Shown here in pieces: positions 1-5,618 of a stretch of DNA of 5,618 nucleotides. The first letter of the stretch is position 1. Every line of letters begins with the position of its first letter. The notes below the pieces were generated by a model that ran no database searches, was not told the DNA's origin, and saw only the letters and a program-made list of their open reading frames with translations. The stretch comes from Saprospiraceae bacterium. Lineage in GTDB: Bacteria; Bacteroidota; Bacteroidia; Chitinophagales; Saprospiraceae. The DNA is taken from NCBI GenBank assembly GCA_020436865.1, contig JAGQXA010000829.1:1-5618 (forward strand), in the 5' to 3' direction. Made by a program: the position numbers and the translations under genes.

Positions 1-947
1 CGCAGGTAGTCGAGGTAGACCGTAGACGGGGCCAGGAAGGAAGATACGATGAAATGAAAGCCCGTCATTTCTATAGCATCCACCTCGTCGGCGGAAGTAT
101 TGGCCGAGCTGCTCGACAGGTTGGCGAACAGGTTGGTTTCCAAGTGGTTTGAGGCATTGATCCGGGCCAGGATGGCAGCGTCCTGCATGGTCTGGCTCGG
201 ATAGCGGATCAAAGGGTAAGTGATGTTCGTCGCGAAGCCATTGGAAATGGTATCGAGCATGATGGCCACCAGATTGAGGGTATCGAAGCCAAATTCGCCC
301 GACTGCCGGTACAGAACCCGCTCGATCGGCTCGTCGGCGCTGCTGAAGCCGAAGCCCGTACTGTTAGTTACTTCCGCAGCAAATTCGAACAATACGGGGC
401 CGGAAAACGACATCGCCGTGCGCACGAACTTGAAGCGCGGCCCGGGGTTCATTCCGTCGCTGGCATAGTTCAGCACGCCGTCGACCACTTCGAGGGTGGC
501 GTACCCCCCGACCGGCTCCCATTTGCTGAGATCGACCGTGCCCGACTCGAAGTCGTCGAAAAAGATAAAAGTATCGTCGCCACTAGCAGCCGGCGCGGCA
601 TCTGTGTTGCCGTAGTACATGCGGATGACCAGCGAGCCGCCGGAAGTCAGCATGGGCACTTTCACCCAAACGATATTGTCGGGATTGGTCGCCAGACTAT
701 CCATGAAATACGGCAAGGGGTTGCAATCGCCGTCGGTGAACCGCAGGTCGGAACCGTCGGCGTTCAGTTTGCCGGCCGAAACGAGTGCAGCGGTATTGAT
801 CTCCAGTTTCACCTGAAAATCCGTAAAGTCGCCCCCCAGGCTGTTGTCGATGGTCACTTCCTGGAAGTACTCCCAACCGGGCAAACAATCCTGGCCGAAC
901 GAAGGCCAGGCAAAAAGCAATGCGAAAAGGATAATTGATGGTTTCAT
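1..947 (-). CDS. Secreted DUF2341-domain protein, N-terminal part (cut by left edge)
   Basis: The frame stays open from ATG at 947 to the left edge, giving 315 complete codons; the C-terminus is missing. Residues 1-18 form a signal peptide (short basic start, IILFALLFAW core, likely cleavage after PSFG). Residues about 24-125 match DUF2341: an aromatic GWEYFQEVTIDN opening, FTDFQVKLEINTAALVSAGK, then DGSDLRFTD, LPYF, IVWVKVPML and IRMYYGN, followed by FIFFDDFES. The FFDDFE...SKW join and the remaining beta-rich residues (about 130-315) resemble the concanavalin/LamG-like module that often follows DUF2341, which I infer and have not proved. DUF2341 has no firmly assigned activity; it occurs in large secreted or surface proteins thought to bind or act on carbohydrate or matrix. 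In Bacteroidota such proteins often end in a T9SS sorting tail, which would lie outside the window. The gene follows the 501-residue gene after 109 bp. The start is supported by the signal peptide and an A-rich leader (GAAAGAAATAAA). Confidence 0.88.
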   Translation of the reverse strand, partial: MKPSIILFALLFAWPSFGQDCLPGWEYFQEVTIDNSLGGDFTDFQVKLEINTAALVSAGKLNADGSDLRFTDGDCNPLPYFMDSLATNPDNIVWVKVPMLTSGGSLVIRMYYGNTDAAPAASGDDTFIFFDDFESGTVDLSKWEPVGGYATLEVVDGVLNYASDGMNPGPRFKFVRTAMSFSGPVLFEFAAEVTNSTGFGFSSADEPIERVLYRQSGEFGFDTLNLVAIMLDTISNGFATNITYPLIRYPSQTMQDAAILARINASNHLETNLFANLSSSSANTSADEVDAIEMTGFHFIVSSFLAPSTVYLDYL

Positions 948-948
948 A

Positions 949-972
949 AGCGAGGTTTATTTCTTTCTCGCT
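949..972 (-). other. Small stem-loop beside the DUF2341 gene start codon
   Basis: On the minus strand AGCGAG (972-967) is complementary to CTCGCT (954-949) across a 12-nt A-rich loop (966-955). The stem ends one base before the ATG at 947. If transcribed it would place a G/C-rich 6-bp hairpin immediately 5' of the start codon and display the A-rich leader in its loop. A 6-bp stem can arise by chance, so a regulatory role is only a possibility. Confidence 0.3.
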
Positions 973-988
973 AGATACTATTTTTTTT

Positions 989-1062
989 GGATATGGGATG
1001 TGGGAAATCTCATATCCCAAATCTCACTTCTCACATCCCATATCCCATATCTCAAATCACAT
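989..1062. repeat. 7-bp tandem repeat array with an inverted copy (hairpin)
   Basis: From 1007 the plus strand reads as eight consecutive 7-mers: ATCTCAT, ATCCCAA, ATCTCAC, TTCTCAC, ATCCCAT, ATCCCAT, ATCTCAA, ATCACAT, close to the consensus ATCYCAN. The left part (1006-989) carries the same units on the opposite strand: TTCCCAC, ATCCCAT, ATCC. This is an inverted copy of the units at 1028-1045. The inverted copies give a perfect 14-bp stem (989-1002 with 1032-1045), extended by three more pairs after one G.T (1003/1031). A run of eight T at 981-988 abuts the left end. The last unit overlaps the TGA and final codon of the 501-residue gene, so the array starts exactly at that gene's 3' end. Bacteroidota genomes are known to carry low-complexity intergenic repeats; whether this one is part of a named family cannot be told from here. 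Confidence 0.75.
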
Positions 1063-2562
1063 CCGAAGACGCTCCAGCCGCGCGTCCAGTCGTTTTTCCT
1101 TGGCGAAGTATTCCATGACCATCACATAGCCGTCTTTCGAAGGGAAGACGCTGGCCCGGTCGCTGTCGGAATCCAGGCGGATCTTGTCGCGCGTAAAGGC
1201 GCCATCGAGCAAGGTGCAGGTGTACACGCTCAGGCCGTTCTTTTCTCCCTTGCGCCGTTCGAAGTTGAGAAAGCTGACGGTGACCACGTCTTCGTTCGGC
1301 TGCATGTAGGAGAAGTCGAAAGCCCCGATCGATTTGGCGGCAAAGCCGAGCACCATCGGGCCGGCCAGGGCGGCGCCCTTCATGGGTAGTTCGACGGTCC
1401 GCTGGTCCTTCTCCAGGTGCTCGACCGTTTGCAATTTCATCGTGGGATCGAGATAGAGCAATAGCGCGTCTTTGATCGTGACCAGTTTATTGAAAGTGGT
1501 GAACCCTTCCATCGCGGCCACCACACTACCGTCGGGGGTGATGTGCAAACCGTGCAGCATCAGGTTGCCGATGCCTTCGACCCGGCCTTTGCTATCCATT
1601 TCGAAGTGCTTGCCGAGGCTCTGCTCGTACGACAGATACGACTCCTTCTTCTCCTTCCCGCTGCGATCGAGCTCGATCAGGGCCAGTCCCTGCGGCCGGT
1701 CTTTGATCATTTTGTCGTCCGGACCGAAGTATTGCCCGCCGAGCAGGATCCGGTCGCCGGAAACCGTCGCATCGGTGAGCCAAACGGTGTTCTCCATTTC
1801 GGAAGCGCGGTAGGTGAACAGTTCCTTTCCGGTTTGCAGATCGACGGCCAGCACGTCGAAATACATGGCGCGCGACATCAATCCGTCGCGGCGGCCTACA
1901 AAGCTCAATACGATGTTTTCATCGGCTGCCAGAAAACCGGCCGCTTCGAATTCCTCGCGGTCTTCGTTGCTGCTCAGTTTCCAGGACTTGCCCTCTGGGT
2001 CATTGGGAATGAAGCGGATCTCGTATCCGGTCTTGCTCATCGCCGATTTCTTGGCGGTCGTCGTGCTGTACGACATAAACCCGCCCGGCACGGCCGCCAA
2101 GGGGAAATACCCCTGGCTGGTCATCGATTCGGCGTACTGCGGATGGTCGTAGATGGTATAGCTGAGCGTGGTGCGGTCGACCGACTTCCCTTCACTGTCG
2201 AGCAGTTGCACCCAGGATTTTTCCTCTTCAGTATCGACCAGGCGCACGGCCAGCAGGTCGCCGTTGTAGGCCACGGAGGTCACACTAAGGCTGTTGTTGC
2301 CCTTGAAGGTTTTCTTGCCGACCGGTTCCAGGTTCTGGTCTACCAGTTGCAGCACATATTCCATTTCACCGCGCTTGTCGCCTTTGCGGTGGTGCAGGAA
2401 ATAGTATCCCTTCACCTCGTCGCCGCTTTTGATGATGCCGGTGCTGGTCATGACCACCGTTTCCAGATCGCCGAACGATCGTTTTTGGGCTGTGGCCGGA
2501 GGAAGCAGAAATGCCAGGAGAAAGATTCCGAATAGGGTTTGTAGGATGCTGGAGTTCTTCAT
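1057..2562 (-). CDS. Secreted DUF6770-like protein of unknown function
   Basis: This encodes 501 residues from ATG at 2562 to TGA at 1059-1057. Residues 1-26 are a clear signal peptide (MKNSS start, LFGIFLLAFLL core, cleavage after ATAQ). The mature part has no other membrane segment, lipobox or visible T9SS tail, so a periplasmic or released protein is likely. The region at about 38-110, with GDEVKGYYFLHHRKGDKR, then YVLQLVDQNLEPVGKKTFKG and SVAYNGDLLAVRL, looks like the Bacteroidota family DUF6770 as I remember it; that assignment is from memory and needs a profile search. Repeated short stretches such as VAYNGDLLAVRLVD, LSFVGRRDGLMSRAMYFDVLAVD, VSGDRILLGGQYFG and ITPDGSVVAAMEGF suggest a beta-propeller-like fold, which is inference. 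No catalytic motif is recognised. The gene starts 44 bp after the peptidase stop, with an A-rich leader (TTTCAAAAAACC), so it is probably co-transcribed. Its last codons fall inside the 7-bp repeat array. Confidence 0.85.
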   Translation of the reverse strand: MKNSSILQTLFGIFLLAFLLPPATAQKRSFGDLETVVMTSTGIIKSGDEVKGYYFLHHRKGDKRGEMEYVLQLVDQNLEPVGKKTFKGNNSLSVTSVAYNGDLLAVRLVDTEEEKSWVQLLDSEGKSVDRTTLSYTIYDHPQYAESMTSQGYFPLAAVPGGFMSYSTTTAKKSAMSKTGYEIRFIPNDPEGKSWKLSSNEDREEFEAAGFLAADENIVLSFVGRRDGLMSRAMYFDVLAVDLQTGKELFTYRASEMENTVWLTDATVSGDRILLGGQYFGPDDKMIKDRPQGLALIELDRSGKEKKESYLSYEQSLGKHFEMDSKGRVEGIGNLMLHGLHITPDGSVVAAMEGFTTFNKLVTIKDALLLYLDPTMKLQTVEHLEKDQRTVELPMKGAALAGPMVLGFAAKSIGAFDFSYMQPNEDVVTVSFLNFERRKGEKNGLSVYTCTLLDGAFTRDKIRLDSDSDRASVFPSKDGYVMVMEYFAKEKRLDARLERLRM

Positions 2563-2606
2563 GATCAGGTTTTTTGAAAATTGAAATAGTTGATAAAAAA
2601 TGGATT

Positions 2607-3983
2607 TTAGTCTTTGGCCGAAATGATCCCTTCCTGCGCTTTCGCGAAAGCGGTCTGAATGGCCCGGCTCCCGGGATAGCGGCTTTGCTTATCCGCGAGA
2701 TAGGCCCGGCACAGATGCAGCATTTCACTCGATCGCATCTGCCGGAGCATCCGCACCACCTGTCGCGCGACCGGGTCGTCGAAGTAGCGCGGTGGCGGCA
2801 CGCAGCGATCGAAATCATGGTCTTCGATCGCCTGGCAGGTGGCCAGCAGGCTGCGGCCGACCAGGGCATGCAGATAGGTGTCGTCGGGGCGGCGTTGCAG
2901 GAGCTTTAGGGCCGTGTAAAGGGCATGTGCGGTAGCGCCTTCCGCCAGGTAGCTTTCCGCGCATTCGCGGGCGGCCCACTCGACCCAGGGTTGTGGTTGC
3001 CCGTCGCCGTCAGACGGCCCGGTGTCGAGGAGACTGTCAACCCGCAGGATGCGATCGTCGAGCGCGGGATGGGTGCGCAAACTATCGTGGTCCCAGAAGG
3101 ATTCACTCTCCTGTTCGCCAAACTCGCCGCCGAACAGGAGGTCTTCTTCCTTGACCCAACGGGCCTTGAAGGGATAATCGGCCACGTGCAAGGCCCGGTG
3201 CAGGTCGATGCTGTCGGTGGCGTAGAAGGGGTCGGTTTTTAGCTTGGCGAGCGTTTGACCGGCCGCAGCGGCCGGCGCCCCGGTCGATCGCAGGAACAAC
3301 AGTCCGAGCGAATCGGCCTCGACTTCATGCGCCCGGCTATGCCGGCGCTGGCCGTACACGATCTCTTGCAATTGCCCGGCCACTTCTTCCGTGCGCCCTT
3401 TCCGGATCGCCTTTTTCATCTGCCTCCGGAATTCCCGTTGCCCGAGCTGATCGGACAGCGCAGCCCTGGCATCGAGCTTGGCGTACAGGTGGCGGAGTTG
3501 ATCGTGCGCCAGTTCATGGGCGAAAACGAAAGCTAGTTCTTGCCGGTCGGACAGCAGTTCGAGCAGTCCGACATTGATGATGAAAATGCCGTTTCCCAGG
3601 CTCAGCGCATTGGCCGTCGGCGAGCGGCCGATAAGGATCAGCGGGTCGGGTTCGAGTTGATTGGCCCGGATTATCTCCTGAAAGATCGCTTCCACATAGA
3701 CTTGTACTCCCGGTTCAAAAAGGAATTGCTCGCCCCGCAGCAGATCGAGCAAACCCTCATGACGATCCATTAGCGCTTCCGCGTATATTTCCCGGGAAGC
3801 GACAGGCGCTTCGGCCAGCGCGAGCTGATAACGGGAGTCCAGATTACGGATCAAAAGCAGGGAGTCGGCCGGCACACAGGAAGAAGGCACAAACTCCACC
3901 TGCCCATGAGCGGCTACTACCCACAAAAGGAGGTGACCAAACAAGAACGGCCGGAGTCGGCGAAGATTGATTCTAGGCATCAT
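2607..3983 (-). CDS. Secreted M48-family zinc metallopeptidase
   Basis: This encodes 458 residues from ATG at 3983; a second in-frame ATG follows directly at 3980 and either could be used. Residues 1 to about 28 form a signal peptide (arginine-rich start, LFGHLLLWVVAA core, AHGQ end). The zinc motif is HELAH at 156-160 within FVFAHELAHDQLRH: H156 and H160 bind zinc and E157 is the general base. The third ligand is expected to be E220 in HEVEADSLG (219-227), the ExxxD pattern of M48. Upstream, NALSLGNGIFIINVGLLELL (125-144) is the substrate-cleft strand region typical of the family, and THPALDDRI (304-312) matches the conserved THP...RI that follows the active site in BepA/LoiP-type members. 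Residues about 335-458 are predicted helical and may be a TPR-like tail. Family members degrade or help fold outer-membrane proteins in the periplasm; a similar quality-control role is inferred. No lipobox is present. It is first in a leftward gene set and divergent from an outer-membrane barrel gene. Confidence 0.92.
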   Translation of the reverse strand: MMPRINLRRLRPFLFGHLLLWVVAAHGQVEFVPSSCVPADSLLLIRNLDSRYQLALAEAPVASREIYAEALMDRHEGLLDLLRGEQFLFEPGVQVYVEAIFQEIIRANQLEPDPLILIGRSPTANALSLGNGIFIINVGLLELLSDRQELAFVFAHELAHDQLRHLYAKLDARAALSDQLGQREFRRQMKKAIRKGRTEEVAGQLQEIVYGQRRHSRAHEVEADSLGLLFLRSTGAPAAAAGQTLAKLKTDPFYATDSIDLHRALHVADYPFKARWVKEEDLLFGGEFGEQESESFWDHDSLRTHPALDDRILRVDSLLDTGPSDGDGQPQPWVEWAARECAESYLAEGATAHALYTALKLLQRRPDDTYLHALVGRSLLATCQAIEDHDFDRCVPPPRYFDDPVARQVVRMLRQMRSSEMLHLCRAYLADKQSRYPGSRAIQTAFAKAQEGIISAKD

Positions 3984-4037
3984 TCAGGGTTGGAGTTCAC
4001 AATTCCTTGAAGATATATCATTAATTTCGGGTAGACT

Positions 4038-4046
4038 CAAAAGGTA
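4038..4046 (-). promoter_or_regulatory. Candidate -7 box facing the peptidase gene
   Basis: On the minus strand TACCTTTTG (4046-4038) resembles the Bacteroidota -7 consensus TAnnTTTG but has one extra T. It lies in the left arm of the palindrome and would start transcription roughly 45-50 bp upstream of the peptidase ATG at 3983. No matching -33 TTG is obvious at the expected distance, so this is weak. Confidence 0.2.
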
Positions 4047-4185
4047 ATCAACGCTTCGATTTTTTTGTTACCGTCAGCGACGGCCAATGTAGAAGTGGTT
4101 GAGCATCCCACACGACTAGAGTGCCGGTAATAGGATTTGAGATTTGAGAGAAATCTGACGGTAACAGAAAGCCCAAAGAATTGAT

Positions 4186-4194
4186 TACCTTTTG
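4186..4194 (+). promoter_or_regulatory. Candidate -7 box facing the beta-barrel gene
   Basis: TACCTTTTG on the plus strand is the exact mirror of the box in the left arm and points toward the gene at 4282. It has the same near-match to TAnnTTTG and likewise lacks a clear -33 TTG. The expected transcription start would leave a leader of roughly 80 nt. Because the two boxes are copies within a palindrome, they are not independent evidence. Confidence 0.2.
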
Positions 4195-4281
4195 TGTCTT
4201 TCTGAAATTATACTCAACCGAAAGTGGTTGGGGCTTCTCATTCCGCTTTCGCTTAAGCATCTATCTTCTTAAAAAAACGAA

Positions 4282-5454
4282 ATGAAACACATCAGCCTCT
4301 TTCTCTGTCTTTTTTGCGTCTGTTCCCTCCATGCCCAAGACGCCCAGTTCCATCCAGGTTATTACGTGACCATGAAAGGCGACACCATTCGAGGTTGGCT
4401 ACGCTTCAATCTGGCCACCAAACTGAACCGCGAACTCAAGTTCAAGTCCGATCCGAAACAAGAGGAATTCGTGATCCTGACGCCCGATCACATTACCAGT
4501 GCCCTGCTCGACGACCGGCACCTGATCGTCAGCAAGCAGATCGAACACTACGGCCAGCCGGTCGATCTGTTCCTCTTCCGGTTGGCTTCCTCGGGAATCG
4601 ACCTGTTCGAGTACCAGGGGGCCAAAGGGCCCTATGCGCCGATGTACTTTCTGAGCCGCGCCGGGCAGGTCAGCCTGATCAATCGCAACAATCTGGCCGG
4701 CTTTATCCGCGCTTATTTTCCCGACTGCCCACTCTTGCTGGAAAAAGCAGAGGAATACCGCTATAAAGAATCGAGTTTGATCGGACTGGTGGAGGACCAC
4801 GCTTCCTGCACGGATGCCGAACCGTTCTACGTGTATCAGGAACCTTCGGCAACCAGGTTCTGGATCGGCGGCACGCTCACTCAGCAGTTTACGCGCTTTT
4901 CATTTTCCAATTTCAGCTACGAAGACGTCCATCCGACGATCGCGAATTTCGGCGGCGGTCTGCTGCTACGGGCCTATCACGGCCGCATCACGGAGGAAAT
5001 CGGACTAAACTACCAACAGCAGGCATACCGGATCGACGATTTTCAGCCGCATGTGCTCGCCGAAGTGTCCGACCTGATCATCGACCTGAAGCTGCTGGAG
5101 ATCCCTCTGGCCTTCGGATATGAATTTTATTCCGGCCCGTGGACGCTCTCTCCGGAAATCGGTCCGGTACTGACCTGGAGCCTCGGCAGCGAGTTTCAGG
5201 ACGTCATCACCACCCCCAGCGGCGAAACGGAAGATCAGTACGTGCACGATCTGCGCAACTTCGATTTCGGCGTGTTGGGCGGTCTGGCCCTCCGCTATCA
5301 TCTGCAGGAGCGCTTGCAACTTCAAGTCCGCTATCGCTTCTACTGGCTGAACAACGTATTTCGCTCAGAACCTTTGCTCAACGGCGGAACCTTCCACAGC
5401 TTTTACAAACAACGGCACGAGATCGGGATTTCGGTCCTCTATCTGGTGAACTAA
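4282..5454 (+). CDS. Outer-membrane beta-barrel protein
   Basis: This encodes 390 residues from ATG at 4282 to TAA at 5452-5454. Residues 1-19 are a signal peptide (MKHISLFLCLFCVCSLHAQ). An N-terminal soluble part at about 24-175 opens with GYYVTMKGDTIRGWLRF, a pattern common in Bacteroidota proteins where a GDTI-type beta module precedes a barrel; DHITSALLDDRHLIV and FFLSR-like strands follow. Residues about 190-390 have alternating hydrophobic/polar strands: FWIGGTLTQQFTRFSF, GGGLLLRAYHGRITEEIGLNY, LKLLEIPLAFGYEF, WTLSPEIGPVLTWSLGS, FGVLGGLALRYHL, LQLQVRYRFYWLNNVF, and a final HEIGISVLYLVN. The LLEIPLAFGYEF strand is characteristic of the PorT-like/OMP_b-brl_2 barrel family. It should sit in the outer membrane; substrate and partner are unknown. 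It is transcribed away from the M48 peptidase, whose family acts on outer-membrane proteins, so a functional link is conceivable but unproven. A hairpin terminator follows the stop directly. Confidence 0.85.
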   Translation: MKHISLFLCLFCVCSLHAQDAQFHPGYYVTMKGDTIRGWLRFNLATKLNRELKFKSDPKQEEFVILTPDHITSALLDDRHLIVSKQIEHYGQPVDLFLFRLASSGIDLFEYQGAKGPYAPMYFLSRAGQVSLINRNNLAGFIRAYFPDCPLLLEKAEEYRYKESSLIGLVEDHASCTDAEPFYVYQEPSATRFWIGGTLTQQFTRFSFSNFSYEDVHPTIANFGGGLLLRAYHGRITEEIGLNYQQQAYRIDDFQPHVLAEVSDLIIDLKLLEIPLAFGYEFYSGPWTLSPEIGPVLTWSLGSEFQDVITTPSGETEDQYVHDLRNFDFGVLGGLALRYHLQERLQLQVRYRFYWLNNVFRSEPLLNGGTFHSFYKQRHEIGISVLYLVN

Positions 5455-5489
5455 AAAAAAGCCCCCGACCGAACGGCCGGGGGCTTCTT
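5453..5489. terminator. Bidirectional Rho-independent terminator
   Basis: A perfect 7-bp stem GCCCCCG (5461-5467) with CGGGGGC (5478-5484) is extended by CC/GG (5469-5470 with 5475-5476) past one A/C mismatch, around a small GAAC loop. The stem is flanked by A8 on the left (5453-5460) and TTCTT on the right. Rightward transcripts from the barrel gene end in a U-interrupted tail. Leftward transcripts from the gene at the right edge end in eight consecutive U, which is the stronger signal. It serves both convergent genes. Confidence 0.9.
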
Positions 5490-5507
5490 CATTCAACTCG
5501 GATCCAC

Positions 5508-5618
5508 TCAACGCTTAACGATCTTCTCGAACTTCAGGCCTTGCACGCCCATATCCACCGCCAGGATGTAAACGCCCGCCGGAAGTCCGGACAGGTCGAG
5601 TATCGCCTGCCGGTCGCC
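5508..5618 (-). CDS. C-terminal T9SS sorting tail of a secreted protein (cut by right edge)
   Basis: The frame is open from the right edge to TGA at 5510-5508 and encodes the last 36 residues of a larger protein. The segment AILDLSGLPAGVYILAVDMG followed by GLKFEKIVKR fits the end of the type A T9SS sorting domain (Por secretion tail): a LDLSGLPAGVY turn, an alternating strand, and a basic K(I/V)VKR finish. Proteins with this tail cross the outer membrane through the type IX system and are then attached to the surface or released. The identity of the cargo cannot be seen here. The 3' end is 53 bp from the convergent barrel gene, with a shared terminator between. The coordinates of the start and the total length lie outside the window. 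Confidence 0.88.
   Translation of the reverse strand, partial: GDRQAILDLSGLPAGVYILAVDMGVQGLKFEKIVKR

Larger units (their letters stand above)
4022..4210. repeat. 189-bp imperfect palindrome, MITE-like or structured RNA
   Basis: Two 56-nt arms (4022-4077 and 4155-4210) are complementary in one gap-free register about position 4116. By hand count 45 of 56 positions pair, and four of the eleven others are G.T. Perfect blocks are 4022-4028 with 4204-4210 (TAATTTC ends), 4033-4036 with 4196-4199, 4038-4051 with 4181-4194 (CAAAAGGTAATCAA), and 4066-4077 with 4155-4166 (TGTTACCGTCAG). The most divergent stretch in both arms is 4052-4065 against 4167-4180, of equal length on each side. The 77-nt centre (4078-4154) does not continue the palindrome; it contains two tandem GATTTGA units (4134-4147) and a local hairpin, AGATTT (4140-4145) with AAATCT (4151-4156). 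There is no transposase gene and no clear target-site duplication, so mobility is a hypothesis. A non-autonomous element, a non-coding RNA or a symmetric regulatory region are all possible. Confidence 0.8.
3984..4281. other. Divergent intergenic region between peptidase and barrel genes
   Basis: This 298-bp region separates two outward-facing start codons and must hold the promoters of both genes unless they are internal to the palindrome. It is visibly more A/T-rich than the flanking genes. Most of it (4022-4210) is a large imperfect palindrome described separately. The remaining 38 bp on the left and 71 bp on the right show no convincing gene. The right leader ends in an A-rich stretch (TTAAAAAAACGAA) immediately before the ATG at 4282, as is common in Bacteroidota, which rarely use Shine-Dalgarno sites. 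A 9-mer, AAGTGGTTG, occurs at 4093-4101 and again at 4222-4230; this could be chance. Confidence 0.7.

Noticed and set aside
697..1020. A 107-codon minus-strand frame starting in the repeat array
   Set aside because: It is a different frame from the DUF2341 gene, overlaps its domain-coding region, and has no recognisable protein features.
981..1045. Repeat hairpin as a Rho-independent terminator
   Set aside because: The T8 run lies on the plus-strand 5' side of the stem. For the leftward genes the stem is followed by eight A, not U, so it does not have terminator form in the direction of transcription.
989..1062. CRISPR-like repeat array
   Set aside because: The unit is 7 bp with no spacers and no cas genes nearby; it is a simple tandem repeat.
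844..1389. A 181-codon open frame on the plus strand
   Set aside because: It crosses the start of the DUF2341 gene, the repeat array and the end of the 501-residue gene in antisense. The protein is low in coherence and translates the repeat as ISQISLLTSHIPYLKSH.
1543..2535. A 330-codon open frame on the plus strand
   Set aside because: It is antisense to the 501-residue gene, has no signal or domain, and its composition (many H, Q, V, A) is that of a shadow frame in high-GC coding DNA. The minus-strand frame has a signal peptide and a sensible protein.
2563..2606. Separate promoter between the peptidase and the 501-residue gene
   Set aside because: The 44-bp gap is A/T-rich but shows no TAnnTTTG with a spaced TTG and no terminator, so read-through from the peptidase gene is the simpler reading.
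4022..4210. Intact insertion sequence
   Set aside because: There is no transposase frame inside or beside the palindrome and no clear target-site duplication; at most it is a non-autonomous element.
4048..4260. A 70-codon minus-strand frame in the divergent intergenic region
   Set aside because: Most of it is the palindrome, no domain or signal peptide is seen, and both palindrome arms would be translated as unrelated peptides. A real small gene cannot be fully excluded.

Overview
The window looks like a chromosomal piece from a Bacteroidota bacterium, most likely in or near the Saprospiraceae, with fairly high GC in its genes. The reasons are a C-terminal type IX secretion (T9SS) sorting tail at the right edge, an outer-membrane beta-barrel protein of a Bacteroidota type, a DUF2341 protein, a probable DUF6770-like protein, and start codons preceded by A-rich leaders instead of Shine-Dalgarno sequences. 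The placement is inferred from protein character; no marker gene is present. All four genes with a visible N-terminus begin with a signal peptide, so this is a cell-envelope neighbourhood.

Layout. Three genes run leftward from about 3983 to the left edge: a secreted M48-type zinc metallopeptidase (3983-2607), a secreted 501-residue protein resembling the DUF6770 family (2562-1057), and the N-terminal 315 residues of a secreted DUF2341 protein (947-1, cut by the edge). The gap between the first two is only 44 bp, so co-transcription is plausible. The second gap (948-1056) holds a 7-bp tandem repeat array whose orientation flips, forming a hairpin, plus a small stem next to the next start codon. 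A rightward gene (4282-5454) encodes an outer-membrane beta-barrel protein. It is divergent from the peptidase and convergent with the last 36 codons of a T9SS-tailed protein entering from the right edge (5618-5508). A bidirectional hairpin terminator lies between the two convergent genes.

The most unusual structure is in the 298-bp divergent intergenic region (3984-4281). It contains a 189-bp imperfect palindrome (4022-4210) with two 56-nt arms in exact register, 45 of 56 positions complementary, around a 77-nt unpaired centre. It could be a MITE-like element, a structured RNA, or a symmetric regulatory region with mirrored outward-facing promoter-like boxes. Its centre carries two copies of a 7-mer that also occurs in the array at 989-1062.

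No known defence system, CRISPR array, tRNA, rRNA or intact insertion sequence is visible. The genes read as ordinary envelope functions; the non-coding structures are what merit a second look.
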